From assembly GCF_963378085.1 (NCBI RefSeq), contig NZ_OY726395.1, forward strand, positions 1,054,001 through 1,118,000: a stretch of DNA of 64,000 nt. The letters are read 5' to 3'. Under the pieces are notes generated by a model. The model saw only the letters and a program-made list of their open reading frames with translations, was not told where the DNA came from and did not search any database. Origin of the DNA: Mycolicibacterium sp. MU0050 (GTDB lineage Bacteria; Actinomycetota; Actinomycetes; Mycobacteriales; Mycobacteriaceae). This document shows, piece after piece, positions 1 to 8,698 of this stretch. Numbering within the stretch: position 1 is the stretch's first letter; each line of letters opens with the position of its first letter. The translations under genes and the position numbers were made by a program.

Positions 1-764
1 CGCGGCACCGCGGGCTCCACCGACTCGGGCAGGTCGGTTGCCTCGGCGGGCACGGCGCCGTCGTCGTCGACCGTGCTGAAGCGGCCCAGCACCGCCCGGC
101 CCGTCGTGGTCTCCAGCAGCGAGCGCGCGGCCTTGGTATCCAGCAGCGAGGATGTGCTGCGCCACATCCCCTTCAGCCACTCGGTGGTCGGGCGCTCCCG
201 CGGGGAGCGCGGGGTCGCCGGCTCGTCGCCGGACAGGCCGATCGCGATGGTCATGTCGGCGTGGACCGAGGCGATCGGGGCCATCGGGATGGGATTGAGG
301 ATGCCGCCGTCGGCCAGCAGTCGGCCGTCGAGCACATGCGGTGAGATGACGCCGGGGATGGCGATCGAGGCGCGGATGGCCTCGTCGACCGGGCCGCGCT
401 GCAGCCACACCGACTTGCCGGCGATCAGGTCGGTGCTGACGGCGGTGTAGGGGATGGGCAGTTCCTCGATGGTGACGTCGCCGAGGATCTCGCGGACCGC
501 GTCCAGGATCTTCTCCGCGCGCAGCACACCCGCGGCCGTGAGCGACGGATCGAGCAGCCGCAGCACCGTGCGCTGCGTCAAAGAGCTTGCCCACAAGGTG
601 TATTCGTCGAGTTTGCCGGCTGCATGCAGCCCGCCGACCAGGGCGCCCATCGAGGACCCGGCCACCCCGACGATGTCGTGGCCGCGCTCGCAGAGCTCGT
701 TGATGACTCCGATGTGGGCATAGCCGCGCGCCCCGCCACTGCCCAGAGCCAGCGCTACGCGCAT
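1..764 (-). CDS. Patatin-like phospholipase, 3' end outside window
   Basis: The reverse strand reads from an ATG at 764 through the window edge without a stop, giving about 254 residues of an incomplete protein. The N-terminus MRVALALGSGGARGYAHIG carries the glycine-rich oxyanion loop of patatins. It is followed by the nucleophile elbow G-S-S-M-G (Ser about residue 38) and, near residue 150, the D-G-G motif that supplies the catalytic aspartate. This is the Ser-Asp dyad of patatin/RssA-type acyl hydrolases acting on phospholipids or acylglycerols. No signal peptide is seen, so a cytosolic or membrane-peripheral location is likely. It lies in the same orientation as the lipoprotein gene upstream (48 bases apart). 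Substrate is unknown; the family assignment is strong. Confidence 0.85.
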   Translation of the reverse strand, partial: MRVALALGSGGARGYAHIGVINELCERGHDIVGVAGSSMGALVGGLHAAGKLDEYTLWASSLTQRTVLRLLDPSLTAAGVLRAEKILDAVREILGDVTIEELPIPYTAVSTDLIAGKSVWLQRGPVDEAIRASIAIPGVISPHVLDGRLLADGGILNPIPMAPIASVHADMTIAIGLSGDEPATPRSPRERPTTEWLKGMWRSTSSLLDTKAARSLLETTTGRAVLGRFSTVDDDGAVPAEATDLPESVEPAVP

Positions 765-812
765 GGCCTCATTGTGGCCCGTCGCCGACGCGGGTGCCAG
801 GCAATCGAGGGC

Positions 813-1259
813 CTACCCGCACTGGCCGTCGGCGGCGGCGTTGACGGCGAGGATGACTCCGGCCTGCTGGCCCGGGGTCAGCTCCGTCCAGGGCGTCTGG
901 AAGTTGCCCCGGTCCTTGAAGCCCGGCTCCTGCAGCACCGCCAGGTACGGCTCGACCTGCGCCTTCGGGTCGCCGCCCTGGGCGTCGATCCACTGCTTGG
1001 CGGCCAGGCAGGCCTGTCCGTATTGGGATTCGGTGGCGATCGAGGGCACGTCGACCCGGGTGGTGATGCCGGCGGGGGAGACCCCGACGGCGCCAGGCGG
1101 CACCGGTTCGGCCGGCGGTGCCGGCATCTCGGAGGTCGTCGTCGACGGCGTCGGTTCGGTGGGAGCGGCGGATTCCTCCGAGGAACAGCCCGCGCCCAAG
1201 GCGGCGGCGATGGCCAGCGCCGCGACGCCGGCCGGGGAGACCCTGTGATGGCTGCGCAT
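813..1259 (-). CDS. lpqV: LpqV-like secreted lipoprotein
   Basis: A 148-residue protein with a basic N-terminus, a hydrophobic segment and a lipobox L-G-A-G-C (Cys about 25), so it should be lipidated and anchored outside the membrane. A Ser/Thr/Pro-rich linker (residues 26-60) follows, then a compact domain with two further cysteines (in Y-G-Q-A-C-L-A and the C-terminal Q-C-G) that could form a disulfide. Length and sequence resemble mycobacterial LpqV, a family of unknown function. It diverges from the thiol dioxygenase gene across a 157-base gap containing a Cys-rich leader ORF. No enzymatic motif is recognisable. Confidence 0.8.
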   Translation of the reverse strand: MRSHHRVSPAGVAALAIAAALGAGCSSEESAAPTEPTPSTTTSEMPAPPAEPVPPGAVGVSPAGITTRVDVPSIATESQYGQACLAAKQWIDAQGGDPKAQVEPYLAVLQEPGFKDRGNFQTPWTELTPGQQAGVILAVNAAADGQCG

Positions 1260-1344
1260 CGGTCCAATCTATGCGGCGGGGCCGCCAGAATCACCGTGAG
1301 GTTAATTCGTGCGGCCGGGGCCCGGCCGTGCCAGGGTGGCAGCC

Positions 1345-1377
1345 ATGACGAATCGGATGTGTTGTCGGTCCCGCTGA
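1345..1377 (+). CDS. Cysteine-containing leader peptide (uORF), putative attenuator
   Basis: An ATG at 1345 opens a 10-codon ORF, MTNRMCCRSR, ending at TGA 1375-1377, 39 bases before the dioxygenase start. It has tandem Cys codons (TGT TGT at 1360-1365) and no Shine-Dalgarno. A CAGGGT hexamer at 1332-1337 lies 7 bases upstream, so a leaderless start is possible. Polycysteine leaderless uORFs that act as cysteine-responsive attenuators are known upstream of mycobacterial sulfur-metabolism operons. The position and Cys pair here fit that class. The downstream genes (thiol dioxygenase and rhodanese) are sulfur genes. Two Cys codons is a modest signal, so this is an inference. Confidence 0.5.
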   Translation: MTNRMCCRSR

Positions 1378-1416
1378 CCGTCCCCTTTCCCGTTTCGTCC
1401 TTCCAGGAGCGTCTTC

Positions 1417-1971
1417 GTGTCCACCGCCGTCCTGCCCACCTACTCTCATGCCGCCGTACCGGCCGTATCGGACCCCTCGCGGCTGCGGCTGCCCGATCTG
1501 CTGCAGGCCACCGACCGCGCGGCCGCCGATTTCCTCGACGGCCACTACGACCATCTGCTGCCACCGGGCGGGGTACCCGTCGATGACCGCTGGTTCACCC
1601 GCCTGCACGCCGACGACGACCTGGACGTCTGGCTGATCAGCTGGGCCCCGGGGCACCCCACCGATCTGCACGACCACGGCGGTTCACTGGGTGCGCTCAC
1701 CGTCCTGTCCGGTGCACTCAACGAATTCCGTTGGACCGGAGACCGTTTGCGCCGTCGCCGACTGACCGCCGGTGATCAGGCCGCCTTCCCGCTGGGGTGG
1801 GTGCACGACGTGGTGTGGGCGCCCAACCCGGTCGGCACGCAGCCGCAGCAGCCGACGCTGAGCATCCACGCCTACTCGCCGCGGCTGACGGCGATGTCCT
1901 ACTACGAGGTCACCGACCGGGGCACGCTACGTCGCGAGCGCACCGAGCTGACCGACCAGCCGGAAGGTTAG
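1417..1971 (+). CDS. Cysteine dioxygenase-family thiol dioxygenase (cupin)
   Basis: A 184-residue cupin. The iron ligands of bacterial cysteine dioxygenases are visible: H85 and H87 in H-D-H-G-G-S, and H130 in G-W-V-H-D. Y153 in I-H-A-Y-S-P matches the active-site Tyr of the family. The expected reaction is O2-dependent oxidation of a thiol (cysteine or a small thiol such as mercaptopropionate) to a sulfinate in the cytosol. GTG start, chosen for fit with the family N-terminus; the sequence upstream is the Cys-leader region. It is separated from the rhodanese gene by only 2 bases, so the two are co-transcribed. Synteny corresponds to Rv1065. The exact thiol substrate cannot be told from sequence. 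Confidence 0.82.
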   Translation: MSTAVLPTYSHAAVPAVSDPSRLRLPDLLQATDRAAADFLDGHYDHLLPPGGVPVDDRWFTRLHADDDLDVWLISWAPGHPTDLHDHGGSLGALTVLSGALNEFRWTGDRLRRRRLTAGDQAAFPLGWVHDVVWAPNPVGTQPQQPTLSIHAYSPRLTAMSYYEVTDRGTLRRERTELTDQPEG

Positions 1972-1973
1972 CC

Positions 1974-2354
1974 GTGAGCCGTATCGACGCCGTCCTGGAG
2001 GCCGCGCGGTCCCGGCTGGACCGGCTGCCCGCCGCCGAGGTTCCGGCGGCCCTGCAGCGCGGGGCGATCCTGGTCGACATCCGGCCCGCGGCCCAGCGGG
2101 CCGCCGAGGGCGAGGTGCCCGCGGCGTTGGTGATCGAACGCAACGTGCTGGAGTGGCGGTGCGACCCGACCAGCGACGCGCGGATCCCGCAGGCCGTCGA
2201 CGACGACGTCGAATGGGTGGTGCTGTGCTCGGAGGGCTATACCTCGAGCCTGGCGGCCGCGGCCCTGCAGGATCTGGGGCTGCACCGCGCCACCGACGTC
2301 ATCGGCGGCTACCACGCCTTGACGCTGGCCCAAACGTCCCTTTCGGTCACTTAG
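1974..2354 (+). CDS. Rhodanese-like sulfurtransferase
   Basis: A 126-residue single rhodanese domain from a GTG at 1974, directly after the dioxygenase stop. The early L-V-D-I-R-P motif is the conserved Asp-Ile-Arg strand of rhodaneses. The active-site loop C-S-E-G-Y-T (Cys85) would carry the persulfide. The loop has the six-residue length typical of sulfurtransferases rather than the longer Cdc25-type loop. It likely moves sulfane sulfur made during thiol metabolism together with the upstream dioxygenase. Synteny corresponds to Rv1066. The downstream gene is convergent. Confidence 0.82.
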   Translation: MSRIDAVLEAARSRLDRLPAAEVPAALQRGAILVDIRPAAQRAAEGEVPAALVIERNVLEWRCDPTSDARIPQAVDDDVEWVVLCSEGYTSSLAAAALQDLGLHRATDVIGGYHALTLAQTSLSVT

Positions 2355-2402
2355 TGCGAGTGGTTTCCGGCTGAACGTCGGTCTCGGCGCGGCGCACGAG
2401 GG

Positions 2403-4151
2403 TCAGCCGCTTTCGTTGGCATGCACCATCGGGCGCAGCCGTTCGGTCTTCTCCGGGGTCCACCCGGGCGGCTGCAGCACCGCGGCCCACCCGTTGACCA
2501 CGTCCTTGACGTACTTGTGGCCGTGGCCGTCGGGAACATCGACCGCGACGGCCATGTCCGCGGACACCTGCAGGAACGTCACCACCGGGATCCACTCCAT
2601 GCGCGGCGAGACGTCGTAGCCGCGCGGTTCCTTGAGCCAATCCGGTTCGCGGAACAGCAGATCCGGTGTCCACCAGGCGATCGGGTCCGAGGCGTGCTGC
2701 AGGTACACCACCCGCGGCTCGCTCCACGGCGCGTCCGGCCGGTTCAGGTTCTCCGGGCGCGCGACGAAGCGCACGCTCTCGCCGTTCTCGTAGGTCGGCA
2801 ACCACATCGGCGAGCCCTCGTCGCGGTTGGCGGTGAGCTCCGTCCAGATCGTGTTGTTGAACGTCGGGCCGGAGAACAACGCGCCGTCGGTGCGGGCGAC
2901 CAGATTGTTCAGGCTCAAGAACGGCGCCTCGCCGCCGAACGAGCCGAGGCTCTCCCCGAAGACCACCACCTTGGGTCGCTGATTCTCGGGTAGCTCGCGC
3001 ACCACCTCGTCGACGGCCTCGAAGAGGGCTTGGCCGGCCTGGCGGGCGTTCTCCTTGTCGACGAGGAAGGACAGCCAACTCGGCAGGAAGGAGTACTGCA
3101 TCGAGACGATCGCCGTGTCGCCGTTGTACATGTATTCCAACGCGGAGGCCTCGGCCTCGTTGATCCAGCCCGTGCCCGTGGTGGTTGCGACCCCCACGAC
3201 GGCGCGCTCCAGGCCGCCGGCTCGCACGAGTTCCTCGGCGGCCATCTCGGCGGTAGCGCGGATGTTGTCGGCCGTGCCCAGCCCGGCGTAGGCCCGGATG
3301 GGTTCGGTGGCCGCGGCGCCGTTGAACTCGGTCAGCTGTTCCACGCTGGGGCCGCCGGACACGAAGATCCGGCCCTGATGGCCCAACGATTCCCACGACA
3401 CCAGCGACCCCGGACCGCCCGAGCGTGCCGGTGTCGTCGGGGGTTCGGTGTCCGGGGAGTCTTCGTCGTTGACGGCCGCGAACGTGCTGTTGAGCCAATC
3501 CATGGCCAGCCGGGCCACCACCCCGTTGAGCAATGCGATGCTCAGCGCGACCACCAGGCCCACCGCGATGACGCCCGAAACGCGCGGCGGCGCAACGCGT
3601 TCGAGCTGCCGTATCAGGAACAGCACCAGCCGGCGCAGCAGCTGCCCGATCTCGACGAGGACGAACAGCACGATCACCGCCAGCAGCGCGGCCTGCGGGT
3701 AGTTGTACCAGTGCAGGTGCGGCACACCCATCAGATCCCGGACGTCGTCCTGCCAGTGCTGGAAGAAGAACTGCATGCCGACCATGCCGGCCACACCGAC
3801 CGCCAGCAGCGTCAACCAGGCCCAACCGGGAGCCGTTGGGCTGGAGTCCTTTCCGCGCATGTAGCGGACCAGCCATACGGCGAAGACGCCGATCAGATAG
3901 CCCGCCGCCCCCGCGCCGCCGCTGACCAGGCCCTGGAACAGCGGGCCCCGGGGCAGCAGCGACGGGGTCAGTGACAAGAAGACGAACGCCAGGCCAACCG
4001 CGGTGCCGAAGAAGGTGTAGTGCTTGGCCCACCAGGGACCGTCCGGCGGCGCGTCCTGCGTGCGCTCCGGCTCGGCCTGCTGTTCTTCGGGGGTATCCGC
4101 CGTGGTTACGGCGCTGTCAGCCTCGGATACGGGTGTCTCCGCGTCGGTCAC
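2403..4151 (-). CDS. Membrane-anchored alpha/beta-hydrolase family protein (Rv1069c-like)
   Basis: A 582-residue protein. An acidic cytosolic tail (about 45 residues) precedes several membrane helices (about residues 46-70, 78-97, 110-130, 150-172, 195-215), then a large C-terminal hydrolase domain. The domain has a V-V-F-G-E-S-L-G-S nucleophile elbow (Ser about 400) of the DUF2319/alpha-beta-hydrolase_9 type. The acid and base residues are not assignable by eye. Ortholog of M. tuberculosis Rv1069c by sequence and order. It begins 9 bases after echA8 on the same strand, so it is the distal gene of an echA9-echA8 operon. Lipid ester hydrolysis is plausible but unproven. Confidence 0.8.
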   Translation of the reverse strand: MTDAETPVSEADSAVTTADTPEEQQAEPERTQDAPPDGPWWAKHYTFFGTAVGLAFVFLSLTPSLLPRGPLFQGLVSGGAGAAGYLIGVFAVWLVRYMRGKDSSPTAPGWAWLTLLAVGVAGMVGMQFFFQHWQDDVRDLMGVPHLHWYNYPQAALLAVIVLFVLVEIGQLLRRLVLFLIRQLERVAPPRVSGVIAVGLVVALSIALLNGVVARLAMDWLNSTFAAVNDEDSPDTEPPTTPARSGGPGSLVSWESLGHQGRIFVSGGPSVEQLTEFNGAAATEPIRAYAGLGTADNIRATAEMAAEELVRAGGLERAVVGVATTTGTGWINEAEASALEYMYNGDTAIVSMQYSFLPSWLSFLVDKENARQAGQALFEAVDEVVRELPENQRPKVVVFGESLGSFGGEAPFLSLNNLVARTDGALFSGPTFNNTIWTELTANRDEGSPMWLPTYENGESVRFVARPENLNRPDAPWSEPRVVYLQHASDPIAWWTPDLLFREPDWLKEPRGYDVSPRMEWIPVVTFLQVSADMAVAVDVPDGHGHKYVKDVVNGWAAVLQPPGWTPEKTERLRPMVHANESG

Positions 4152-4160
4152 CCCCGCACT

Positions 4161-4937
4161 TTAGCGATGTTTGAAGTTCGCAGCCCGCTTCTCGGTGAAT
4201 GCGGCCATGCCCTCGGTCTGATCCTCGGTGGCGAATGCCGAGTGGAACAAGCGGCGCTCGTAGAGCAGGCCCTCGGTCAGGGTGGTCTCGAACGAGCGGT
4301 TCACGGCCTCCTTGGCCATCCGCGCGGCCGACAGCGACATCTGGGAGATGGTGGCGGCCACCGACTTCGCCTCGGCCAGCAGGTCGGCGGCGGGGACGAC
4401 GCGCGACACCAGTCCGGCGCGTTCGGCCTCCTCGGCGTCCATGTTGCGACCGGTCAGGATCAGGTCCATCGCCTTGGCCTTCCCGACGGCGCGGGTCAGC
4501 CGCTGGCTGCCGCCCATGCCCGGCAGCACGCCGAGCTTGATCTCGGGCTGGCCGAACTTGGCGGTGTCGGCCGCGATCAGGATGTCGCACATCATGGCCA
4601 GCTCGCAGCCGCCGCCGAGTGCGTAGCCCGCGACCGCGGCGATGGTCGGGGTGCGCACGCCGGCGAACTCGCCCCACTTGGCGAAGAAGTCCGAGCCGAA
4701 CACGTCCGCGAAGGACAGGTCGGCCATCTCCTTGATGTCCGCGCCGGCGGCGAAGGCCTTCTCGCTACCCGTGATGACGATCGCGCCGATCTCGGGGTCG
4801 TTGTCGAATTCTCGTGCCGCGGTGGTGACCTCGTTCATCACCTGGCTGTTGAGCGCGTTGAGCGCCTTGGGGCGGTTCAGCGTGATCAGGCCGACGCGGT
4901 CCTCGCGCTCGACGATGATGGTTTCGTACTGGCTCAT
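4161..4937 (-). CDS. echA8: Enoyl-CoA hydratase EchA8
   Basis: A 258-residue crotonase, very close to M. tuberculosis EchA8 (Rv1070c). It hydrates trans-2-enoyl-CoA in fatty-acid beta-oxidation. The oxyanion-hole signature [10 protein letters not shown] is at residues 61-70. The catalytic glutamates are E112 (G-G-G-C-E-L-A) and E132 (P-E-I-K-L-G). Length matches the family exactly. ATG at 4937, 11 bases after the echA9 stop, so translation is probably linked to echA9 within one transcript. Confidence 0.95.
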   Translation of the reverse strand: MSQYETIIVEREDRVGLITLNRPKALNALNSQVMNEVTTAAREFDNDPEIGAIVITGSEKAFAAGADIKEMADLSFADVFGSDFFAKWGEFAGVRTPTIAAVAGYALGGGCELAMMCDILIAADTAKFGQPEIKLGVLPGMGGSQRLTRAVGKAKAMDLILTGRNMDAEEAERAGLVSRVVPAADLLAEAKSVAATISQMSLSAARMAKEAVNRSFETTLTEGLLYERRLFHSAFATEDQTEGMAAFTEKRAANFKHR

Positions 4938-4948
4938 GGCACTCCTTG

Positions 4949-5977
4949 TCAGAACGTCAGATCGGGATCGGCTGGGGCGAAGTAGTTTTCGACGTCCTCG
5001 CGGGTGACCTCCGCCAGCGAGGCCGGCGACCACTTCGGGTTGCGGTCCTTGTCGACCAGCTGGGCGCGGATGCCCTCGACGAAGTCGTGCGAGCGCGCCG
5101 ACGCGCACGAGACCCGGTATTCCTGGACCAGGGCGTCGCGCAAGGTGTCCAGCTTCTGGGCGCGGCGCACCGCTTCCAGGGTGACCGACAGGGCGATCGG
5201 GGAGCGCCCGGCGATGATGTCCGCCGCGGCCTTGGCCGGTTCGGCGCCGTGGCCGCGCAGGTTGGCGATGATGTCGGCGACGGTGTCGGCGGCGAAGCAC
5301 TCGTCGATCCAGAACTGCTGGGCGAGCAGTTCGCTGTCCGGTGCGGTGGTGCTGTGCTTGGCCAGCGCGGCGTCGATGTCCCCGGCGACGATGTCGGCGG
5401 TCAACTCGGCGAGCTTGGCCTGCGGCACGAAGTGGTCGGCGAAGCCGAGCGCTATCGCGTCGGCGCCGGAGAACGGCGAACCCGTCAGGGCGGCATAGAG
5501 GCCGAGCGCACCGGGCGCGCGGGACAGCAGGAAGGTGCCGCCGACGTCGGGGATGAAGCCGATGCCGACCTCCGGCATGGCCATCTTGGTGGTGTCGGTG
5601 ACCACGCGGACGTCCCCGTGGCCCGCGACGCCGACGCCGCCACCCATGACGATGCCGTCCATCAGCGCGACGTAGGGCTTGGGGTACTCGCCGATCAGCG
5701 CGTTCATCTGGTACTCGTCGAACCAGAACTTGCGAGCGGCGCTGCCGTCGGCCCGGGCGCTGTGATAGAGCGCCACGACGTCGCCACCGGCGCACAGGCC
5801 GCGCTCGCCGGCGCCCTCCACGAGCACCGCGCGGATGTTGTCGTCGGAGGCCCAGGCTTTGAGCTTCTCGTTGAGCACGTCGACCATGGTCTGGGTCAGC
5901 GAGTTGATGGCCTTGGGGCGATTGAGCGTCAGGATGCCAACGCCGTTATCGACGCGGGCCAGGATTTCGTCGGTCAC
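4949..5977 (-). CDS. echA9: Enoyl-CoA hydratase/isomerase family protein EchA9 (3-hydroxyisobutyryl-CoA hydrolase-like)
   Basis: A crotonase-fold protein of about 342 residues, longer than EchA8 and of the ECH_2 type that includes 3-hydroxyisobutyryl-CoA hydrolases of valine breakdown. Visible motifs are [12 protein letters not shown], which stabilises the thioester, and [17 protein letters not shown] at 5977 gives a length close to M. tuberculosis EchA9. An upstream in-frame ATG at 6034 would add 19 residues, but an AATACT -10-like hexamer ends only 3 bases before it, which argues for the downstream start. First gene of the echA9-echA8-hydrolase operon. True substrate not determinable. Confidence 0.85.
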   Translation of the reverse strand: MTDEILARVDNGVGILTLNRPKAINSLTQTMVDVLNEKLKAWASDDNIRAVLVEGAGERGLCAGGDVVALYHSARADGSAARKFWFDEYQMNALIGEYPKPYVALMDGIVMGGGVGVAGHGDVRVVTDTTKMAMPEVGIGFIPDVGGTFLLSRAPGALGLYAALTGSPFSGADAIALGFADHFVPQAKLAELTADIVAGDIDAALAKHSTTAPDSELLAQQFWIDECFAADTVADIIANLRGHGAEPAKAAADIIAGRSPIALSVTLEAVRRAQKLDTLRDALVQEYRVSCASARSHDFVEGIRAQLVDKDRNPKWSPASLAEVTREDVENYFAPADPDLTF

Positions 5978-6192
5978 GCGGATTCGTCCTGTTCGTGGAG
6001 CGGATACGTTCGGAAACGCTATTTGGTTGGACATCCTAGTATTGCGAGGTGAACGGCGGGTGGCGCCCCCGGCCGGCACCGGGAAAGATGGGTCGAGAAA
6101 AACATTCCCAGCCCGGAACCTGGACGGGTATCTGTTCGTTGGACCAGTGTTCGTGTCAGACTTCCAGGGACCTCACAGGAAAGGAACCCACG

Positions 6193-7038
6193 GTGCGGGA
6201 AACCAGCAATCCGGTATTTCGCTCGCTGCCAAAGCAGCAGGGCGGGTACGCGACATTTGGCTCTGGTGTGGCCGGCGCCGCAGCGGCAGCGCAGGTACAA
6301 CAGGGTTACGAGCCCTATATCGACCAGCAGCAGCGCGGTGTCTCGCGCCCGCTGACCATTGACGATGTCGTCACCAAGACGGGGATCACGCTGGCCGTGC
6401 TCTCCGTGGTGGGTGTCATCTCCTACTTCCTCGTCTCGGCCAACCTGGCTCTGGCGACGCCGTTCGCGCTGATCGGTGCGCTCGGCGGTCTCGGCCTGGT
6501 GCTGTTCGCGACCTTCGGGCGTAAGCAGGACAACCCGGCGATCGTGCTGAGCTACGCGGCCCTCGAGGGCCTGTTCCTCGGTGCCATCTCGTTCATCTTC
6601 GCCAACCTGATGTCCAGCGGTGGCGGGGCCATGATCCTGCAGGCCGTCATCGGCACGCTGGGCGTGTTCTTCGGCATGCTGGTGGTCTACAAGACCGGTG
6701 CCATCCGTGTCACGCCGAAGTTCACCCGGATGATCGTCGCGGGCATGATCGGCGTGCTGGTCCTGATGCTCGCCAACTTCCTGGCCGCGATCTTCGGCCT
6801 CAACGGTGGGGCCGGCCTGGGCCTGCGCGACGGCGGCATGCTCGCCATCGGCTTCTCGCTGGTCTGCATCGCGCTGGCGGCGTTCAGCTTCCTCATCGAC
6901 TTCGATGCGGCCGACCAGATGATCCGCGCCGGTGCGCCGGAGAAGGCGGGCTGGGGCATCGCCCTGGGCCTGACCGTCACGCTGGTGTGGCTGTACATCG
7001 AGATCCTGCGGTTGCTCAGCTACTTCCAGAGCGATTAG
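6193..7038 (+). CDS. Bax inhibitor-1/YccA family membrane protein (Rv1072-like)
   Basis: 281 residues. A short hydrophilic N-terminus (about 60 residues) is followed by seven hydrophobic helices. The C-terminal part includes S-F-L-I-D-F-D-A-A-D and a closing helix, as in YccA/BI-1 family channels. A GTG start at 6193 was chosen because it follows an AGGAAAGGAA ribosome-binding site. The longer ATG reading from 6049 adds residues with no family resemblance. Ortholog of Rv1072 by order, divergent from echA9. Its transcription terminator has been split by an IS30-family element. The physiological role of bacterial BI-1 homologs is uncertain (proposed calcium/proton leak). Confidence 0.85.
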   Translation: MRETSNPVFRSLPKQQGGYATFGSGVAGAAAAAQVQQGYEPYIDQQQRGVSRPLTIDDVVTKTGITLAVLSVVGVISYFLVSANLALATPFALIGALGGLGLVLFATFGRKQDNPAIVLSYAALEGLFLGAISFIFANLMSSGGGAMILQAVIGTLGVFFGMLVVYKTGAIRVTPKFTRMIVAGMIGVLVLMLANFLAAIFGLNGGAGLGLRDGGMLAIGFSLVCIALAAFSFLIDFDAADQMIRAGAPEKAGWGIALGLTVTLVWLYIEILRLLSYFQSD

Positions 7039-7051
7039 CTAGTGACACGAG

Positions 7052-7068
7052 AACGGCCCGGCGCATGG
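7052..7068 (+). terminator. Left arm of a terminator hairpin split by IS30
   Basis: AACGGCCCGGCGCATGG, 14 bases after the Bax-inhibitor stop codon, pairs 16 of 17 with the complement of 8699-8715 across the inserted IS30 element. In the uninterrupted chromosome the two arms would have formed an intrinsic terminator hairpin. Confidence 0.7.
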
Positions 7069-7080
7069 GCGGTTTCTAGG

Positions 7081-8686
7081 GGTCGTCGCAACACTGCTGG
7101 TTATTGAGCCTGTAGTAGATCACGCAAGCGCTCGGCTGGGGTATCCCAGCCGAGCGTTTTGCGTGGGCGGCCGTTGAGTTGCTGGGCGACGTGTTCGAGG
7201 TCCTCAGGCCCATAGATGCTGAGGTCGGTACCTTTGGGAAAGTACTGACGAAGCAGGCCGTTGGTGTTTTCGTTGGTGCCGCGCTGCCAGGGACTGGCCG
7301 GATCACAGAAGTACACGGCCATGTCGGTGGCCATCGAGAACCCCTTGTGCCCGGCCATCTCGGCGCCCTGGTCCCAGGTCAACGATCCCCGCAGATGCTC
7401 TGGCAGGGTCGTCATGGTGGCGATCAGCCCGTCACGAACCGTTTCGGCATCATGGCCCCCGGGCAGGTGCACCAGCATGGTGTAGCGGGTGGTGCGTTCC
7501 ACCAGAGTGCCGATCGCGGTCTTGTTGAGTTCACCCATGATGAGGTCGCCTTCCCAGTGCCCGGGCACCGCGCGATCCTCGATATCGGGCCGGTCGGCGA
7601 TCATGAGCATCGGATCAACGAACCGCTGGTAACGCTCACCGGGCTTACGGTTCGGTTTACGGCACGTGCGGCCACTTCGCAGTGACTGGGCCACTTCCTT
7701 TTTCAGTCCACCGCGCGCCTGGAAGTAGAGGGATTGATAAATCGTTTCGTGGCTCACCCGCATGCTCTCGTCGTCCGGAAAATCCTTGACCAGACGATGC
7801 GAAATCTCTTCCGGGGACCACCGCTTGGCCAGCCCCTCTTCGACCTCTTTACGCAGCCTCTGATTGGTGACCAGTTTGGACTGCTTGGGCCGGGACCGTG
7901 CCGCCGCAGCCGCCGCATCGGCTTGATATGGCAGGTAGAGGCCCTCGACACGGTGCGCAGCGACCTCGCGGGACACCGTCGACTTATTCCGACCGAGCTT
8001 GTCGGCGATCACGGTGTAGCTCAGGCCGGCGGTCAGGCCGTCGGCGATGACCAGCCGATCGGCGAGCTGCAAATACCTACTGGCGGATGCCTGTCCAGAT
8101 GCAGGACGCTGTTCGGCAGCAGTGGATTTCACCGGTTGTATGTACCGCGTCCCGCTGGCGTAATCGACGACCGTGCCATCGGAATACACCCGCGTGTTGC
8201 CAACCTTGCGGATACCGGCACGCCAATCCCGGGCGGTGCGCACATTGACCCCGGCCTCTCGGGCGGCCCGCGCCGACGACCAGCCCTCCTCGAGCAGTTC
8301 AAAGAACCGTGCTTTCTCGCAGGTCTTGCCGCGCGTGCGCCGCGCTGGGTCGACCAAGCCCGCCTCCACAAGCATCCGGCGGGCCGTGGAGTGCGCCACT
8401 CCGACAGCTTTGGCCGCCGCATTCACCGAGCCAGTTGCTGCAAATACCGCTGCCACCCGCGCAGGATCCACACCGGTGACATCCGGACGCGGCGAGCCCA
8501 TCGGCCGGCCGGTGGCACTCAAGATGGCATACGCCCGCTGCCGTGACACCCCCAACGACTCCGCCGCTTCCCGCACCGGCACGCCCGCATCGACGAGCTT
8601 TGCTAGCTGATCACCAAATTGAACACAGTCCTCCGAAAACGACACGGTCGCCGCAACCTTTCAGATAAGAGAGCGTTGCGACGACC
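7081..8686. mobile_element. IS30-family insertion sequence
   Basis: About 1.6 kb with one minus-strand transposase. Terminal inverted repeats GGTCGTCGCAACACT (7081-7095) and the complement of 8672-8686 agree at 14 of 15 bases. The true tips may lie a few bases further out because weak symmetry continues into the flanks; no clean target duplication was resolved. The element lies exactly between the arms of a former terminator hairpin, with 12 bases between IR and arm on each side. IS30-family elements are known to prefer palindromic targets. Confidence 0.85.
7101..8645 (-). CDS. IS30-family transposase with extended N-terminus
   Basis: 514 residues. The C-terminal half is a typical IS30 DDE transposase. 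It has the family helix-turn-helix (about 205-232, Y-T-V-I-A-D-K-L-G-R-N-K-S-T-V) and R-V-S-H-E-T-I-Y-Q-S-L-Y. The catalytic residues are G-H-W-E-G-D, T-W-D-Q-G-A-E and G-T-N-E-N-T-N-G. The first ~150 residues are additional and contain up to three further HTH-like segments (about 20-42, 75-95, 120-142). IS30 transposases are usually nearer 320-400 residues. No internal stop or frameshift is seen, so the element may be active. Confidence 0.9.
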   Translation of the reverse strand: MSFSEDCVQFGDQLAKLVDAGVPVREAAESLGVSRQRAYAILSATGRPMGSPRPDVTGVDPARVAAVFAATGSVNAAAKAVGVAHSTARRMLVEAGLVDPARRTRGKTCEKARFFELLEEGWSSARAAREAGVNVRTARDWRAGIRKVGNTRVYSDGTVVDYASGTRYIQPVKSTAAEQRPASGQASASRYLQLADRLVIADGLTAGLSYTVIADKLGRNKSTVSREVAAHRVEGLYLPYQADAAAAAARSRPKQSKLVTNQRLRKEVEEGLAKRWSPEEISHRLVKDFPDDESMRVSHETIYQSLYFQARGGLKKEVAQSLRSGRTCRKPNRKPGERYQRFVDPMLMIADRPDIEDRAVPGHWEGDLIMGELNKTAIGTLVERTTRYTMLVHLPGGHDAETVRDGLIATMTTLPEHLRGSLTWDQGAEMAGHKGFSMATDMAVYFCDPASPWQRGTNENTNGLLRQYFPKGTDLSIYGPEDLEHVAQQLNGRPRKTLGWDTPAERLRDLLQAQ

Positions 8687-8698
8687 GTGTGAACCCAA

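Noticed and set aside
2347..4032. 561-codon minus-strand frame parallel to the Rv1069c hydrolase
   Set aside because: Same strand but a different frame, Arg/Gly-rich and without domains; the 582-residue frame has the hydrolase motif and membrane helices.
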